NCBI GenBank assembly: GCA_024138015.1
Contig: JAMXBB010000006.1
Coordinates: forward strand, 76,786,135-76,850,134
Direction: 5' to 3'
Source: Lumnitzera littorea
Lineage: Eukaryota > Streptophyta > Magnoliopsida > Myrtales > Combretaceae
Length of the DNA stretch: 64,000 bases
Of the stretch, positions 37,223 to 49,230 are shown in pieces (positions within the stretch are counted from its first letter, which is position 1; the number at the start of each line of letters is the position of its first letter). The position numbers were made by a program, and so were the translations under genes. Below the pieces are notes generated by a model. It saw nothing but the letters and a program-made list of their open reading frames with translations. It ran no database searches and had not been told where the DNA came from.

Positions 37223-38696
37223 TCAAGTTAGACGCAGAAGACGGCAACCGAATGAGCAAGCTTAACCAGCTCAAGAAAGAGAACAACCTATATAAAGAAG
37301 ACTACCGGGAAGGCCTTAAGATAGAATAGATGAGGTTCTTACGGCTATCCATGCGTAGAATGAATTGTTGAGAACATATTTAGCTCAGGAGTCAATACCA
37401 CCTATACAAGCACCACCACAACCTATATAAAGAAGACCACCGGGAAGGCCTTGAGATAGAACAGATGAGGTTCTCACGGCTATCCATGCATAGAATGAAT
37501 TGTTGAGAACATATTTAGCTCGGGAGCCAGTACCACCTATACAAGCACCACCTCCCATAGTAGATCCAGAAATTCCTTTACCACCACCACCAACTATACC
37601 AATAGGAGTGATGCCCCAAGCACCTATGGATCTCAGGCAACAACGTAGTCTTTTGTCAGAATTTATACGATATAACAAATATTTTAAGGGTATAGCCAGT
37701 AGACTTGATGAAGCAAAAGATTGGTTACATCAGATTGAAAGATCATTCGAGGCATTCGAGATTACACTGCATCTTAAGCTTATCTGTGGTACATATATGT
37801 TGAAAATGAGAGCACGAACTTGGTGGGAATCAAAATAGAGAAATTTGAGGGGATCGATAACTTAGGAAGTTTTCTGACATGAATTCCTAGAGTACTATTT
37901 TCCTGGAAGTTTAAGATTGAAATATAGTGAAGATTTGTTGGATGTTACGAAAGAGACACGTACTGTGGAGCAGTATGAAGTAAAATTTAATAGGTTGTTG
38001 CAATTTGCACCACCTAAATATCAAACAAGTGATAGATTGAAGATGCAAATCTTTTCTAGAGGATTTGATGTTGATATGAGAAGAAGAATAATGGAGTTTG
38101 AACCAAGAAACTTTGCTGATATGGTGAAAAAAGCACGAGTATTGGATAATGCAAAAAGGCAAAGTAGGATGCAAGAAAACGAAAGATAAGCATATTTGGG
38201 AAGAGACCTTTTGAAGGGCCTGGTGGAAGTAATAGTAACAAGATAAAAAGATTTGTAAGACTACCAGGAAGATTTCAAAGAAGGATTAATGAACTACTGA
38301 AGTAATGGAAGTGTAAAGGGACTCATTACCTTAGAGATTGTTCCCAATTACAAGGGAAATGCTTTTATTATGGTGAAAGCTCGCATCGAGTAACAGATTT
38401 CCCTAAAAAGAATGCTGTTACTTGTTTCATTTGCAACAAAGTTGGACATTATTCTACTACTTATCCACAACATACCACTGCAAATGCTTAAGTTACCAAG
38501 CCACCACCAACTGTTGGACGTCCTGCCATTGGAAGAACGATCGGAGGACCAAATGTGGGAAATATATGTCTAAGTGTAGCAAATGCCGCCAGAGTATATA
38601 ATTTAGAAGGTAATTGTAGTTATGAGGACTATGTAGAAAAAGATTTGGAAGTACCTGAAAGGATTGAAGAATTTGTGGATCACGAGCTGATAGCTG
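37223..38696 (+). pseudogene. Gypsy gag
   Basis: Gag makes the particle shell and packages RNA. A basic start (QVRRRRRQPNEQ) is followed by a Pro-rich region and then the gag core: RLDEAKDWLHQIERSFEAFE, MLKMRARTWWES and YYFPGSLR. The C-terminal part holds three zinc-knuckle-like blocks near 38,312-38,470, with several Cys replaced (for example CFYYGE and a final Tyr in NKVGHYSTTYP). Stops at 37,836, 37,863 and 37,875 are also in the minus copy. One base is lost near 38,164, shifting the frame. A 135-bp (45-codon) tandem duplication near the start is private to this copy. The coding part stops at 38,696 at a splice-donor-like GTATGT. Confidence 0.85.
37284..37553 (+). repeat. 135-bp in-frame tandem duplication in gag
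   Basis: Unit one starts at 37,284 and unit two at 37,419, both with CAACCTATATAAAGAAGAC. The period of 135 bases is exactly 45 codons. The minus-strand copy has a single unit, so the duplication arose in this lineage. Confidence 0.88.
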
Positions 38697-38844
38697 GTAT
38701 GTATCTTAAATTCTCATTGTTAAATTGCTTTAGTTATTATGAATAGTATATGAAGTATTGAATAATAATAAGTAAATAGAAGTGGTAAATGAAAACTTAT
38801 AAAGCTATAACATGAGAATAAGACTTAAGAATTTTGTGATTCAA
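38697..38844 (+). other. Probable intron between gag and protease (148 nt)
   Basis: The donor is GTATGTATC. The acceptor position reads CAA here against CAG in the minus copy, with a possible shift of one base to the next AG. The segment is very AT-rich, has stops in the gag frame, and is 148 nt in both element copies. Removing it joins the gag frame (phase 1, after the first base of a Gly codon) to the protease frame, which 148, not being a multiple of 3, otherwise puts out of register. Splicing would give Gag-Pol; the unspliced RNA would give Gag ending at a TAG inside the intron. Inference from frame logic and sites; no RNA evidence. Confidence 0.6.
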
Positions 38845-40499
38845 GGAATATCGATGTAGTTGGACATTCGGTTTATACCTTATTTGATATGGGAGCTACA
38901 CATTCTTTCATAGCTCCAGGAGTAGTAAAGCAAACTGGTTTAGTTGCAACTGCTATATATTCAAGTTTGGGAGTGAGAACACCTACTAGGAGTGTAGTAA
39001 TTACAAGAGAAAGGGTGAAAGAGTGCCCTTTGAAGATCCAAAACTTTGACAGTAAAGTAGATATGATTATTTTAGATATGGATAAGTATGATGCCATATT
39101 AGGAATGAATTGGATGGCAAGTGTGAAAGCTACTGTTGACTGTAAAGAAAAGCAAGTGTTGTTTGAGGCTTCAGGAGGAAATAAAGCTATATTTCAAAGG
39201 AGTTATGTAGCAGCAAGAGTACCAGAGCTAAGTGCTCTAGAATTGATCACGGATGTTGGTTGGTTGGTTGAATGCTTTGGATACTGAGTCTAAAAAGTCA
39301 AATGTTGAAGAAATTTTGGTAAATGAATTTTCGGATGTATTTCTAGATGAATTACCTAGATTACCACCAAAAAGAAAGATCGACTTTGTTATTGATTTAA
39401 TTCCAAGGACTGAGCCGATATCTAAAGCTCCATATAAAATGGCTCCAATTGAGTTACAAGAGTTGAAAAAGCAATTACAAGAATTATTGGATCAAGGCTT
39501 TATAAGGCCAAGTGTTTCACCTTGGGGAGCACCAGTATTATTTGTCAAGAAGAAGGATGGATCACTTAGGCTTTGTATTGATTATAGAGAGTTAAATAAG
39601 GTGACCATTAAGAATAAATATCCACTTCCGAGAATTGATGATTTGTTTGATCAATTGCAAGGTGCTAGTGTCTTTTCTAGGATTGACTTAAGGTCAGGCT
39701 ATCACTAACTAAGAATTAAGTTGGAGGATGTTTCGAAAACAGCGTTTCGAGCGAGATATGGTCATTATGAATTTATGGTGATGCCTTTTGGTTTGACAAA
39801 TGCCCTTACTGCATTCATGGATCTAATAAACCATGTGTTCAGACCTTTATTGGATAAGTGTGTAATTGTATTCATCGATGATGTCTTGGTATATTCTGCT
39901 ACATCTAAGCAACATGAAGAACATTTGAGAATGGTGTTGCAAACTTTACGAGAACACAAGTTATATGTAAAGTTGTCTAAGTGCGATTTCTGGTTGAAGG
40001 AAATATCTTTTCTTGGACATGTCATAATAGGAGATGGTATATCAGTGGACCCTAAAAAGATTAAGGTTATAGTAGAATGGAAAAGACTAGAAACGGTTAC
40101 TAAGATTCGAAGTTTTCTTAGACTGGCTGAATATTATAGGAAGTTTGTTAAGGACTTTTCAAAGATTTCGAGATCACTCACCCAATTGACACACAAAAAT
40201 GTAAAATTTGAGTGGGGTGAAAAACAAGAAAAGAGTTTTCAAGAGTTGAAGAAAAGATTAGTGTCCGCCCCGATTCTTGTATTACCAAATAATAAAGAGC
40301 CTTTTACTATGTATAGTGATACTTCTAAAAATGGATTGGGATATATACTTATGTAAAGCGGAAAAGTGATTGCATATGCTTCGAGACAATTAAAACCATA
40401 TGAGCAAAATTATCCAGCTCATGATTTGGAACTTACGGTTGTAGTGTTTGCATTAAAGTTATGACGACACTATCTATATGGACAGAGATGCAAAATTTT
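38845..40499 (+). pseudogene. Gypsy protease, RT and partial RNase H
   Basis: Protease: LFDMGATHSFIAPG (38,880-38,921), where catalytic Asp is kept but Thr/Ser of D(T/S)G is Met. An extra GGTT in GGTTGGTTGGTTG (39,255-39,270) shifts the frame before RT. RT: EPISKAPYKMAPIEL, then LFVKKKDGSLRLCIDYRELN, PRIDDLFDQLQ and FSRIDLRSGYH, a TAA at 39,706 shared with the minus copy, MVMPFGLTNA, and the catalytic FIDD at 39,871-39,882. RNase H: YSDTSKNGLGY with a stop soon after, then SGKVIAYASRQL, and it breaks off in QRCKIF at about 40,499. Integrase is absent. RT blocks are well kept, so the family call is firm. Confidence 0.92.
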
Positions 40500-40539
40500 C
40501 ATATATGTACATAAGAGTAGGTTTATTTTCATATAACAA

Positions 40540-40573
<34 letters not shown>

Positions 40574-42331
40574 CATATAATATATATTATATATATAGTA
40601 TACTAAAAATATATATAGATATATATATGTATGTATAAATCGTGAAGTATATAAATACTGAGAAAATGAAAAATAATAAAAATAATAAAGGTCATAATAA
40701 AAAAATATACTCAAAATAATAAAAATATCAAATATATGGTTTAAATAATTATTAAATCATAAATATGTTAAGAAAAAGCGAAAATCAATATTTTATAATT
40801 TTTAAACTTAAATAATAATTTTTGTGATATTTTTATATCATAATTTAAATTACGAATCACAACGTCCAAAACGGACCTTGTTACAAGAAAATACGCTCGA
40901 AAACGATCAAAATGAACTATGATTTCATAATAATCCAAGCTAAAACGAAAAAGTTACATACGATTCGATAAAAAGCTCGAATCGACAATCTTACATAATT
41001 AAGTAAAATAGACCTTACAATTGTAATATTAATTAACTTTAAATTCCCAAACTTACAAAATTTTCATTATTCTCAGGTGATTTTGATATCAACCTTAAGC
41101 TGCCCCTAGACTACTACAACTCTTGAGTTAGCCATGGCTGAGTGAGTTTTCCTAATAATTCCATGTTTATTTGTACTTGTAGTTAGTGAATATAAATTAT
41201 GATTTATAAATGGATGTGTATGGGGTTAGGTTATACTTGTGCATGATAATTGTTGTTGATAGTAAATTTACTTTAAACTTCAATAATATAATGATTGTTG
41301 CATAGTAGATTCACTAGATTGATTGTTTGTGGCTTAGAATGATCACTGAATAAATAAGACTTAATGATATTCGACTAGAAAAAGTTAACTTGGAACATGC
41401 ATAACTCATGCACTGCATAACTAATTCCGGCAGTCACATTACACGGAGGTAGTGAGAGGCCATACGTAAGTTGATTATTGGTTTCGTATGATATACACGT
41501 GCGATATGACCTTACTCCGGCCTGCGGGATGACTAGGCATTGGAGGCGCCAACCACCTGGCTAAGGGTCGAGTCCAAAGGCCTTCATTTAGGGGTGAGTG
41601 AGGGCTACATGAACCTACTCACAATTATATGTAGAACTCATTTTGATAAGGTTAGTAATGGATGTACCATTACATTTTAAATACGAAACGCGGACTTTCA
41701 TTACGAAATAAGTTCTAATATGATACTCGGATTTGACTATACCGATGAATCTCCAACCCTGACGTCGGAGGGTGTTAAATTTGAGTTGCATGCAATACCT
41801 AGTCACCTGCATGTATTTGTTTGGCATACTGTTTGTCATACATTCATTTGGTTGAACTTAATTGTTGTATAAACTTGATTTCTGTATGGTTGAGAGAAAA
41901 CATCTCACTAAGCTAGTTAGCTTATACTCTTGTAGTCTTCTTTCGCAGGTCGACTTTTTTGTGGAGTCGAGCCGTCACATGCCCAAGGTTAGTTTTCTAC
42001 GCAAGGTCAGTATGGGAGCTAGATGAAGACGGAGAGTACTTTTGAATTATTATAGATTTGAATATGTAATTTTATATTAGTTTAACTTTAAACACGTTTC
42101 AGACTCTGTATCTATAAATTTTTATACAAATAGATTATATGTTATGTTTTTATAATATTATTATTATTTATCATGAAATAATATTGCTTGAACTTGTGCA
42201 CTCTTGGTAGTTAGTAATAGCTGTAGCCTTGTGTATCATATAAAAGGATCGTTGATTGTAAAGGAATTCAATTTGCAATCCTTTATACGGTATACGGTGA
42301 CTACCACGACTAGCCCCCTTGGGTCGTGACA
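40500..42331 (+). repeat. Gypsy 3' LTR, 5'-truncated
   Basis: Matches 33,880-35,746 of the 5' LTR to its end (CGTGACA at 42,331). The junction with RNase H has the short shared string TTTT(C)AT. An AT dinucleotide run follows at 40,541-40,572. It carries the TATA box (42,239-42,246) and the hairpin (41,535-41,558). Confidence 0.9.
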
Positions 42332-43315
42332 CATATAGCAAGTGATATCATATTAATATCATAGTATATAAATAACATATATTTTGACATAATTTGAAGA
42401 TAAAACATGATAAATTATATATTATCTATCCTTATCATAACCCGATGTATATAATATTACGAAATACAACAAGAAAAATAGATAATCCTATTTGATCAAA
42501 GTATGTTTAATTGTAATTTAACCAAATAATTTACATATTTTAACCTATTATTATCAAATATATGTCCCGGTTACTAATTTAAGCTATTTAACTAGGAAAA
42601 TTCTTAGTAAATAGTACAGATCATCAAATATTTCTATGAAAATTTTTATAAACTTAGAAAAATATGGAGGATTCAACTAGCAACTGGTTTCATGCTGTCG
42701 AGGTTATCGCTTATATAGGTAAAATTACATTTTTACCCCCTAAATTATGATTAATTAAACCAATAATATGGTTTTTATACTAAATTAATTTCAAATTGTT
42801 CTGATATCATTATAAACATTCAAAATTAGTTAGATCTCAATTTCATCAATTATTTCCCCTAAAATTAATTTATTTCATAATTGCCCTATTTTTAGCCATT
42901 TTTAGGGCAAAAAAATGCAATAAATACTAAACTTACATAAAATCAAAATCTAACTACATAGCAATAAACTAGATGTAATAAGTTTTAAATGATTCTAAGG
43001 TGTTAAGGAGTACTCAATACCAAATATTTATAATGTATATGATACTTATGTGATTCGAGGTCATGAGTTACCCCGAGCTTTGGGATGCCAACATTGTGCT
43101 GCGTATTAGACTTTAATGAAGAGAATAACCAGTCATTGAAAGCATGCTTTGCATTTGTTTATGATATTGAATATGCTTGCTCATGTGTGTGTGATTGCAT
43201 AACTCTCATACTAGGAAATTTTGCTTACCCTTCAAGGACCTTGTTTTTAGACTAAGTGATATAGGAGATCAAGACTACTATGATGACTAAGGGTACGACT
43301 TAGCGTACGATGTGG
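42332..43315. other. No recognisable feature
   Basis: AT-rich sequence with no coding. It begins directly after the 3' LTR and does not visibly continue the repeat found before 32,328. Confidence 0.4.
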
Positions 43316-43319
43316 AGAA

Positions 43320-44968
43320 TCATGATTATACCTACTCGAGACATACACAAATATCCATTTACTTGGACTTGTCGACCATTCCAATGTTTCGCGTCAACAC
43401 AGGGTTCTTCTTGGCTATTTCACCTAGTAAGGATACATAGTACCATAGTCAACTATGGGTCATATACATTCTAGCTTATTATTAACTTACTTATACTTTG
43501 GATTTAAGACTTGATATCACTCTTTAGGAAAAATGTTTGGCCCAGACTTCCTCTGATTCGATCTCTAATTATCCTCTAAATTATACTTTTTTCAAGATTT
43601 CCAAATAAATACTATTTGACATGTATTCTCAATCCATACCAATTAAGAGTCTTATTTACACCTTCTCATTTAGTCTCTAGACCCAAGTTACATAAAAGCT
43701 ACAAATTGCATCCTTTGATATTTCCCCTAATTGTGCCAATACACTATATCACGTGCAAAATTTCATACTTCTTATCATCCATCAAGGTAAGATCAATAAA
43801 TAAATATATTTCAGAAATAGGATCATCTAGTACTTATGTTATCATAGTGTGGTTAATACAAATTCGTCTATTTCTAATAATAGGCAGTATATAAGTAAAT
43901 AACAAGGAATTACGTAATAATTAGTACACATAACCAATTAATCTAACCAAAAATACTGTAAATATATGCTTTCAAGTCTGATGATGGAAAGTATTAAATT
44001 TATATAAGTTTTCCAAATTACCCCATTTTTTCTTGAAACTACATATAAAATAACCTAACAACACATCTTTCTATGATTATCTAAATTATTTTGGTATTTT
44101 ATATATGAAATGCTTCTTAGCCAATCAATATATAATAAAAGTCTTTTTCTTTCTATAGTTATAGATGCCACCAGTAGAAAGAATTAGCTTAATAAGACAA
44201 TTATCCAGCTCATTAAACCATTTAGTTAACGAAAAACTTACCAACATATGATTATGGATGAGCTTGAGGTGATTTCTTTGTAAATTGTCAATGTAACTTA
44301 CGACTTCATCTTCACATGAAGCTCTCATCTAGCGCGATGGCGTAAATTGGCTTGTATTGGCATATGCAGCATTGACTTCCCAGTATAAATTCCCAGACTG
44401 CTTTAATTTTTGTTTACTTCTCGCTCTTTTAATTTTTCTTGCTTCCTGAATATTGTTACTATGATTTCCTGGCTGCTAGAATTGCTAAGATTACGAGTCC
44501 ATGAGTTTTTAGAAACATGAGAGGTTCCTCATTTTGTTTTATTTCTTTTTTATATATTAATTCTTCCTTTTTCTCTTTTCATCAAGTGTTCACTTCAATT
44601 GTTGTTATCATTATCAAAAAATCTACAGCTGCAAATCATTCTTCTCGATTCAATTAGATCCCACAACCTAATGTATTAGGTGTCCTTTCATCGTTTCCAC
44701 CCAAATTTGCTGCATGCTTATTAGATGCCACCTACTTTATGGGTCCCAGTGCCCTTTTACTACAACAGATTAGTGTTGGTCTCCTCTTTCATCGTTTGCC
44801 ACGCTAGGAAATGGATAATATCCTTACATTGTGTTGGTTCTTATATATAATAGTAAGGATACTGCATTTTACCTGTATTGAATTATTTATGTTAACATAT
44901 TTGCATATATGCTACAACGCATGTTCATTGAATGAGTATACATGTTCCTAGATGTCACTTTATACCAT

Positions 44969-45000
<32 letters not shown>

Positions 45001-45122
45001 TATTTTAATAGCATAATACATATTTTACGATATCAAAGGTAGTGTACTTATATATATACATATCGAGTACATATCGTGTATATATTTTTATTATATAATT
45101 ATATTACATGCTATTCGACTCC

Positions 45123-45155
<33 letters not shown>

Positions 45156-45574
45156 ATATTTTATAAGTCAAATAATTTATCTCTAATATCTTGTTATATT
45201 TCGAAGCTCAAATTTTGAGTTTTCAATATATAATGGGAGATATCAATAAAATTACATTTTATTAAATTAAATATTCCATAGGTTTTTTTTTTTTGCAAAA
45301 AAAAAATTATTGGAAATTTCTTTATTTTTGTTTTTCTATCATTTGTGAGCTTATACTAGAGTTTGATTCAATTTGGAAAATATTTTTGGGAAGTCCTAAA
45401 TCATATCAATTCTAAGCAGCTAAGGTCTTGTCACATGACAAACTTGTTTCTTAAGCTTCCGCTTAATAAGTTTATTTCATTATTTTCTTAGCTATACCTT
45501 CTAAGTTTCACATGTAATAAAAATAACCCACTATTCTAAGTCCTTAGTAGTTAATCGAAAACCGAGGTTTCACA
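43320..45574 (-). repeat. LTR-like repeat, subfamily A, partial
   Basis: Same orientation and order as 20,505-22,600. The block at 43,325-43,500 matches 20,505-20,690, and 45,360-45,574 matches 22,380-22,600, both ending GG(T)TTCACA. Read on the minus strand it opens TGTGAAACC and then loses its far end. Two (AT)n runs (44,967-44,996 and 45,125-45,147) lie inside. Confidence 0.5.
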
Positions 45575-45833
45575 TATTTTTCCCAAAAACTACATACAAA
45601 TACGCAAAATACCATTTATCAAAATTTTCTAAGAAAATTTAATATTTTTAGTAAATTTTGCAAAAATTGAAGTATAAATTGAAATCACCTGAAAACTACC
45701 TTGCAAACACCTCCAACCACCCTATAATTGTCAACCCAACTAAGCATAAGCACTATTGGGTGGTGGTCTTGCTTCCTTCTTAGGCCTTAATTTGGTATGT
45801 GCACTCAAATTTAGCCCAAAACTGTAATGCCCC

Positions 45834-47950
45834 ATAAGGGGGCCTGGTTAAGACAATCTAAAGCCATCATGCCACGTGTTCACCCATCACGTGATGACTA
45901 TCTTGTGAGTCAAAGATCGTAGGATTCTACTTATTTATTGGATTCTACTTATTTATTTGATCCTTTTACCTAATCATATTATATATAAGTACACGATATA
46001 AAATAATTATGGGATTCAATGTCTCCCTACTTTCCAAAATTGTAGAGAATTGGAATCTCCTACTAAATAGTAAAACGAGTAATATTTACATTTTTATATC
46101 TAGAGTTACTCAGAATAAATTATACTCTTATCTGGAATAGACCCTCTTATGGAGACTATTGATGTAACTCTTATACACTCAAATTCCTTACCTATCCAAT
46201 GTCTTGACTAGCATCCTACTAGAAAACTATAGTAAAATGAACCAAAGAATCACAAGCTTGATAAGTGAAAGGAGACTCACCTTATGCCATAACATAACAA
46301 CAATCTAGGTTATCAAACAATTTAAGTGCAATGCATGAGCAACTAGTATGAATGCAATATCATATATGATCTTTCGATAACCATGTGAAGTTAAGGGTAT
46401 AACCCCTCCTTAACTCGGGTTAAGGATAGTCATCCAATCCTAAGTCTCTACTCTTAACAGAAAACCCATTCTTATCATGACCTACTATTTGGGCCCTTAT
46501 TCTTTCTGGTAATCTATCTTGATAGCCACTAGCATCTTGGATCCTTTCCCATGCCCAACATCCTCAAATACTGCTAAGGGCTAGAAAAGGAGCAAGCGTA
46601 GGCTCTACCTACCCTTTGCCATGACTATCTTAAGAGCTTTAAGCTGACCATCTTATGTCTAGTTATTGGTGAGAAAAAAATATATCACGAACATTTAGTA
46701 TCAATGTAACATATAAATGCTTCATAACATAATACATGTAGTACGCTCAGGTACTTATTCAACAAATAAGTTCAAACATATGCATAGCATACACACAATC
46801 AATCTACTTACAGGCACAAATAAGCATAATAGTTCATCATCTCAAAAAATAAACACACTTACCTAGCCTCCTAGCCAATCAGTCCTTAGCATCCTTGACA
46901 GTGTTATAGAAGGCCAATTGATCCTAGACAACATAGAGTAGGAAACTAAAATATAACACATAGGTGAGACCAACTTAATACTCTTACCCCTAGCCCATTA
47001 TATGTAACTCTTCTCAAGTTCATATAACATTAGTTTTTAAGAAATTTCCATGTTTTTCTAAGAAAGCTTTTAAATTACAATTTAATGAAGAAATATTTGA
47101 TAATCTTTATTCAAGTTTCATAAAATCAAACATGTTAATATAAAGTTTGATCTCAATAATTTAGATAATTTTACCATATTGGCCATATTCTTAGAAATAA
47201 TAAAATTAAGATTATCGATTTAATTCAAGAATCAAATCAATAATACATAAGTCCTTGGGATGTCAATTTATATTTCCAAAAAAATCACTAAGTTTCCATT
47301 CCAAGAACTTTATCAATTTGCAAACTTAGCCTTTGTCTTCTCAATTTATAGATTTGCCCCTAAATATGCTTTATTTATTTATTATTTTTTCAAAACCTAT
47401 TAGATGAATTACACATTTCATAACCACAATGTTCTATATACATAACATGATATCGAACCGGCAAGATCTTACAAATTTACAACTACTGGCTACATTTTTA
47501 GTATTATAATTCAACTTCTAACTTTGACATATTGTAGGAAAATAAAATAGCTTGAAAACTTAAGTTTCTTAAATCAAAATGTTGCAATAGTTCATTTAGG
47601 CTTGAATATATTAGTTCAATAGATTATTCTATTCCTTCATGACAATTTTATAGTTGTAATTCAATTGATAGAAATATTTATCTAGCATATAAATATGAAA
47701 GATTCTCAAATTTCATTTTTGTACCACATTGACTTTCTAATAATATAGTTAAGACATACCTCATTGTAGGGTTTAATGGAGAAGAGAGGTGGTTCGCTAT
47801 TCCTTTAAAATTAGGGAAGGTCTTCGATTATTTTATGATGGTTGCGGTAACCAATCGGTAGCTGATGGTGGCTTCGATGGTGGTGCATCGGAGTGAAGAG
47901 AAGACGGTGGTTACTGTAATGGTATGAGGTTCTTACATTTTTTTTTTTAA
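45834..47950 (-). repeat. LTR-like repeat, subfamily C, fragment
   Basis: The left edge TGTAATGCCCC resembles the TGTAACACCC edge at 19,171. Inside, 46,250-47,000 has the same succession of blocks as the other repeats (for example 46,850-47,000 against 28,690-28,850) but with its own intervening sequence. A GGTGG-rich stretch at 47,800-47,930 resembles the one near 21,640. The far limit is approximate. Confidence 0.35.
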
Positions 47951-49017
47951 TTTTTTGATACTCTTAGACATTTTCAGAGCAATGGAACTATCTATGGAAT
48001 TAATTATATAATGCCCAATTTCCCTACTTGATAAAGCTACCCGGAAGTATGTTTGCTACTAAATGTGTGTGACTAGAAATGACAGTGGAAATTTTCGAAG
48101 GCAACTTAACTAATTATTGGTATTTATAGAAGGTTCTAAATGTATTATTTTATTTGCTGTAGTACATGGCGGTCCATTTCTATTCTAATGCATGTTGAAT
48201 AGCTATCCATGCATGAGAAATACATGTCCTCAGTCGCAACTTTTCCTTGGCTGGTAAGTTCCTTATTTGTTATTGTTATTATATTACTTTTCTTTTATTT
48301 CTTTATTACTATTCTTATGATCTTATATTATAATAACGTTGTATTATATTATTATTTAACTTTTATCCTCATCGAATCTTCACTGTAGCATAATTCCTAA
48401 CCCTTCTTCTCTTTATATGATATTTTAGGTGAATATTCATGTATAGTACAATTTATGTATTTCCTTGGGTATATAATTTTATCTAAAATCATCATTCAAA
48501 AGGTTTAAAAATTAAGTTGGGAGTGAGATGTAACTTTATGGTACATATTGAATATCAGTTTATCGGTTTCGGGATAGTTGACATTTAATCCTCTAAGCTT
48601 TGGTTTACAAGAAAAATATTGACAAACTTAACGCATTTTGAAAATCTAGTTTCACATAGGTGTCTTTTTTAACTTGTGAGACATTATATTTGAAATTGGT
48701 GCTAATTAGAAAAAATTCTTAGTAATCCTAAATTTCAAGTAGAAGGTTTTAATTAGGTTTCTTTTTTCTTTTTTGTTTTTCTTTTTTGATAATGTCTAAG
48801 TTTACCTAGTCTTTTAGGTAATGATGAATTACCGACCTTCAATACTCTTACTTACGCACACCTCCAAGGCCTTTAGTCTCTTACCAAAAGAGTTCTTTCT
48901 CATCATCTTGTCGAGAACGAAACACAATATATAGAAGAATAATGGGAGAACTCCTTGAGAACCCAACTTAGATACACCTGCTTCATTCTAATCCTTGTAC
49001 CACCTCCAACTACTCAT

Positions 49018-49077
49018 GTGCCAAGGCTGACCAACCAAGTGCCGAAGCTGACCAACCGAGTACCAAGGCTGAGGTAA
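49018..49077. repeat. 21-bp tandem repeat, about 2.7 units
   Basis: Units start at 49,018, 49,039 and 49,060, each a version of GTGCCAAGGCTGACCAACC. The 21-base period keeps a frame (VPRLTNQ / VPKLTNR), but the surrounding open frame is only about 45 codons. Confidence 0.85.
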
Positions 49078-49184
49078 TACACACTAAGCCCTACTCCAAA
49101 CTATAGGAATTTCATGTACCAAGCCCTCTATATGTTGTCTTAAGGACTTATTATAAATAGTCAATTTCCACTGTAACTAAAATA

Positions 49185-49230
49185 TCTTGCATTTCTCTTA
49201 AACATTGTCTTGCATTTCTCTTAAACATTG
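49185..49230. repeat. Exact 23-bp tandem duplication
   Basis: TCTTGCATTTCTCTTAAACA begins each unit (49,185 and 49,208). The two are identical, so the duplication is recent compared with its surroundings. Confidence 0.9.

Larger units (their letters stand above)
32328..42331 (+). mobile_element. Ty3/gypsy retrotransposon, plus strand, deleted at 3' side
   Basis: Order: long 5' LTR, primer site, extra ORF, gag, intron, protease, RT and part of RNase H, then an abrupt switch at about 40,499 into the middle of a 3' LTR that ends at 42,331. Integrase, the rest of RNase H, the polypurine tract and the first 1.55 kb of the 3' LTR are missing. RT motifs, a tRNA-iMet primer and the 3.4-kb LTR suggest a Tekay/Del-type chromovirus. 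The chromodomain that would prove this lies in the deleted part. The bases before 32,328 (AAGAA) and after 42,331 (CATAT) do not match, so the two ends may come from different insertions. Confidence 0.93.

Noticed and set aside
37385..37678. 97-codon minus-strand Gly-rich frame
   Set aside because: A shadow of the Pro-rich region of plus-strand gag.
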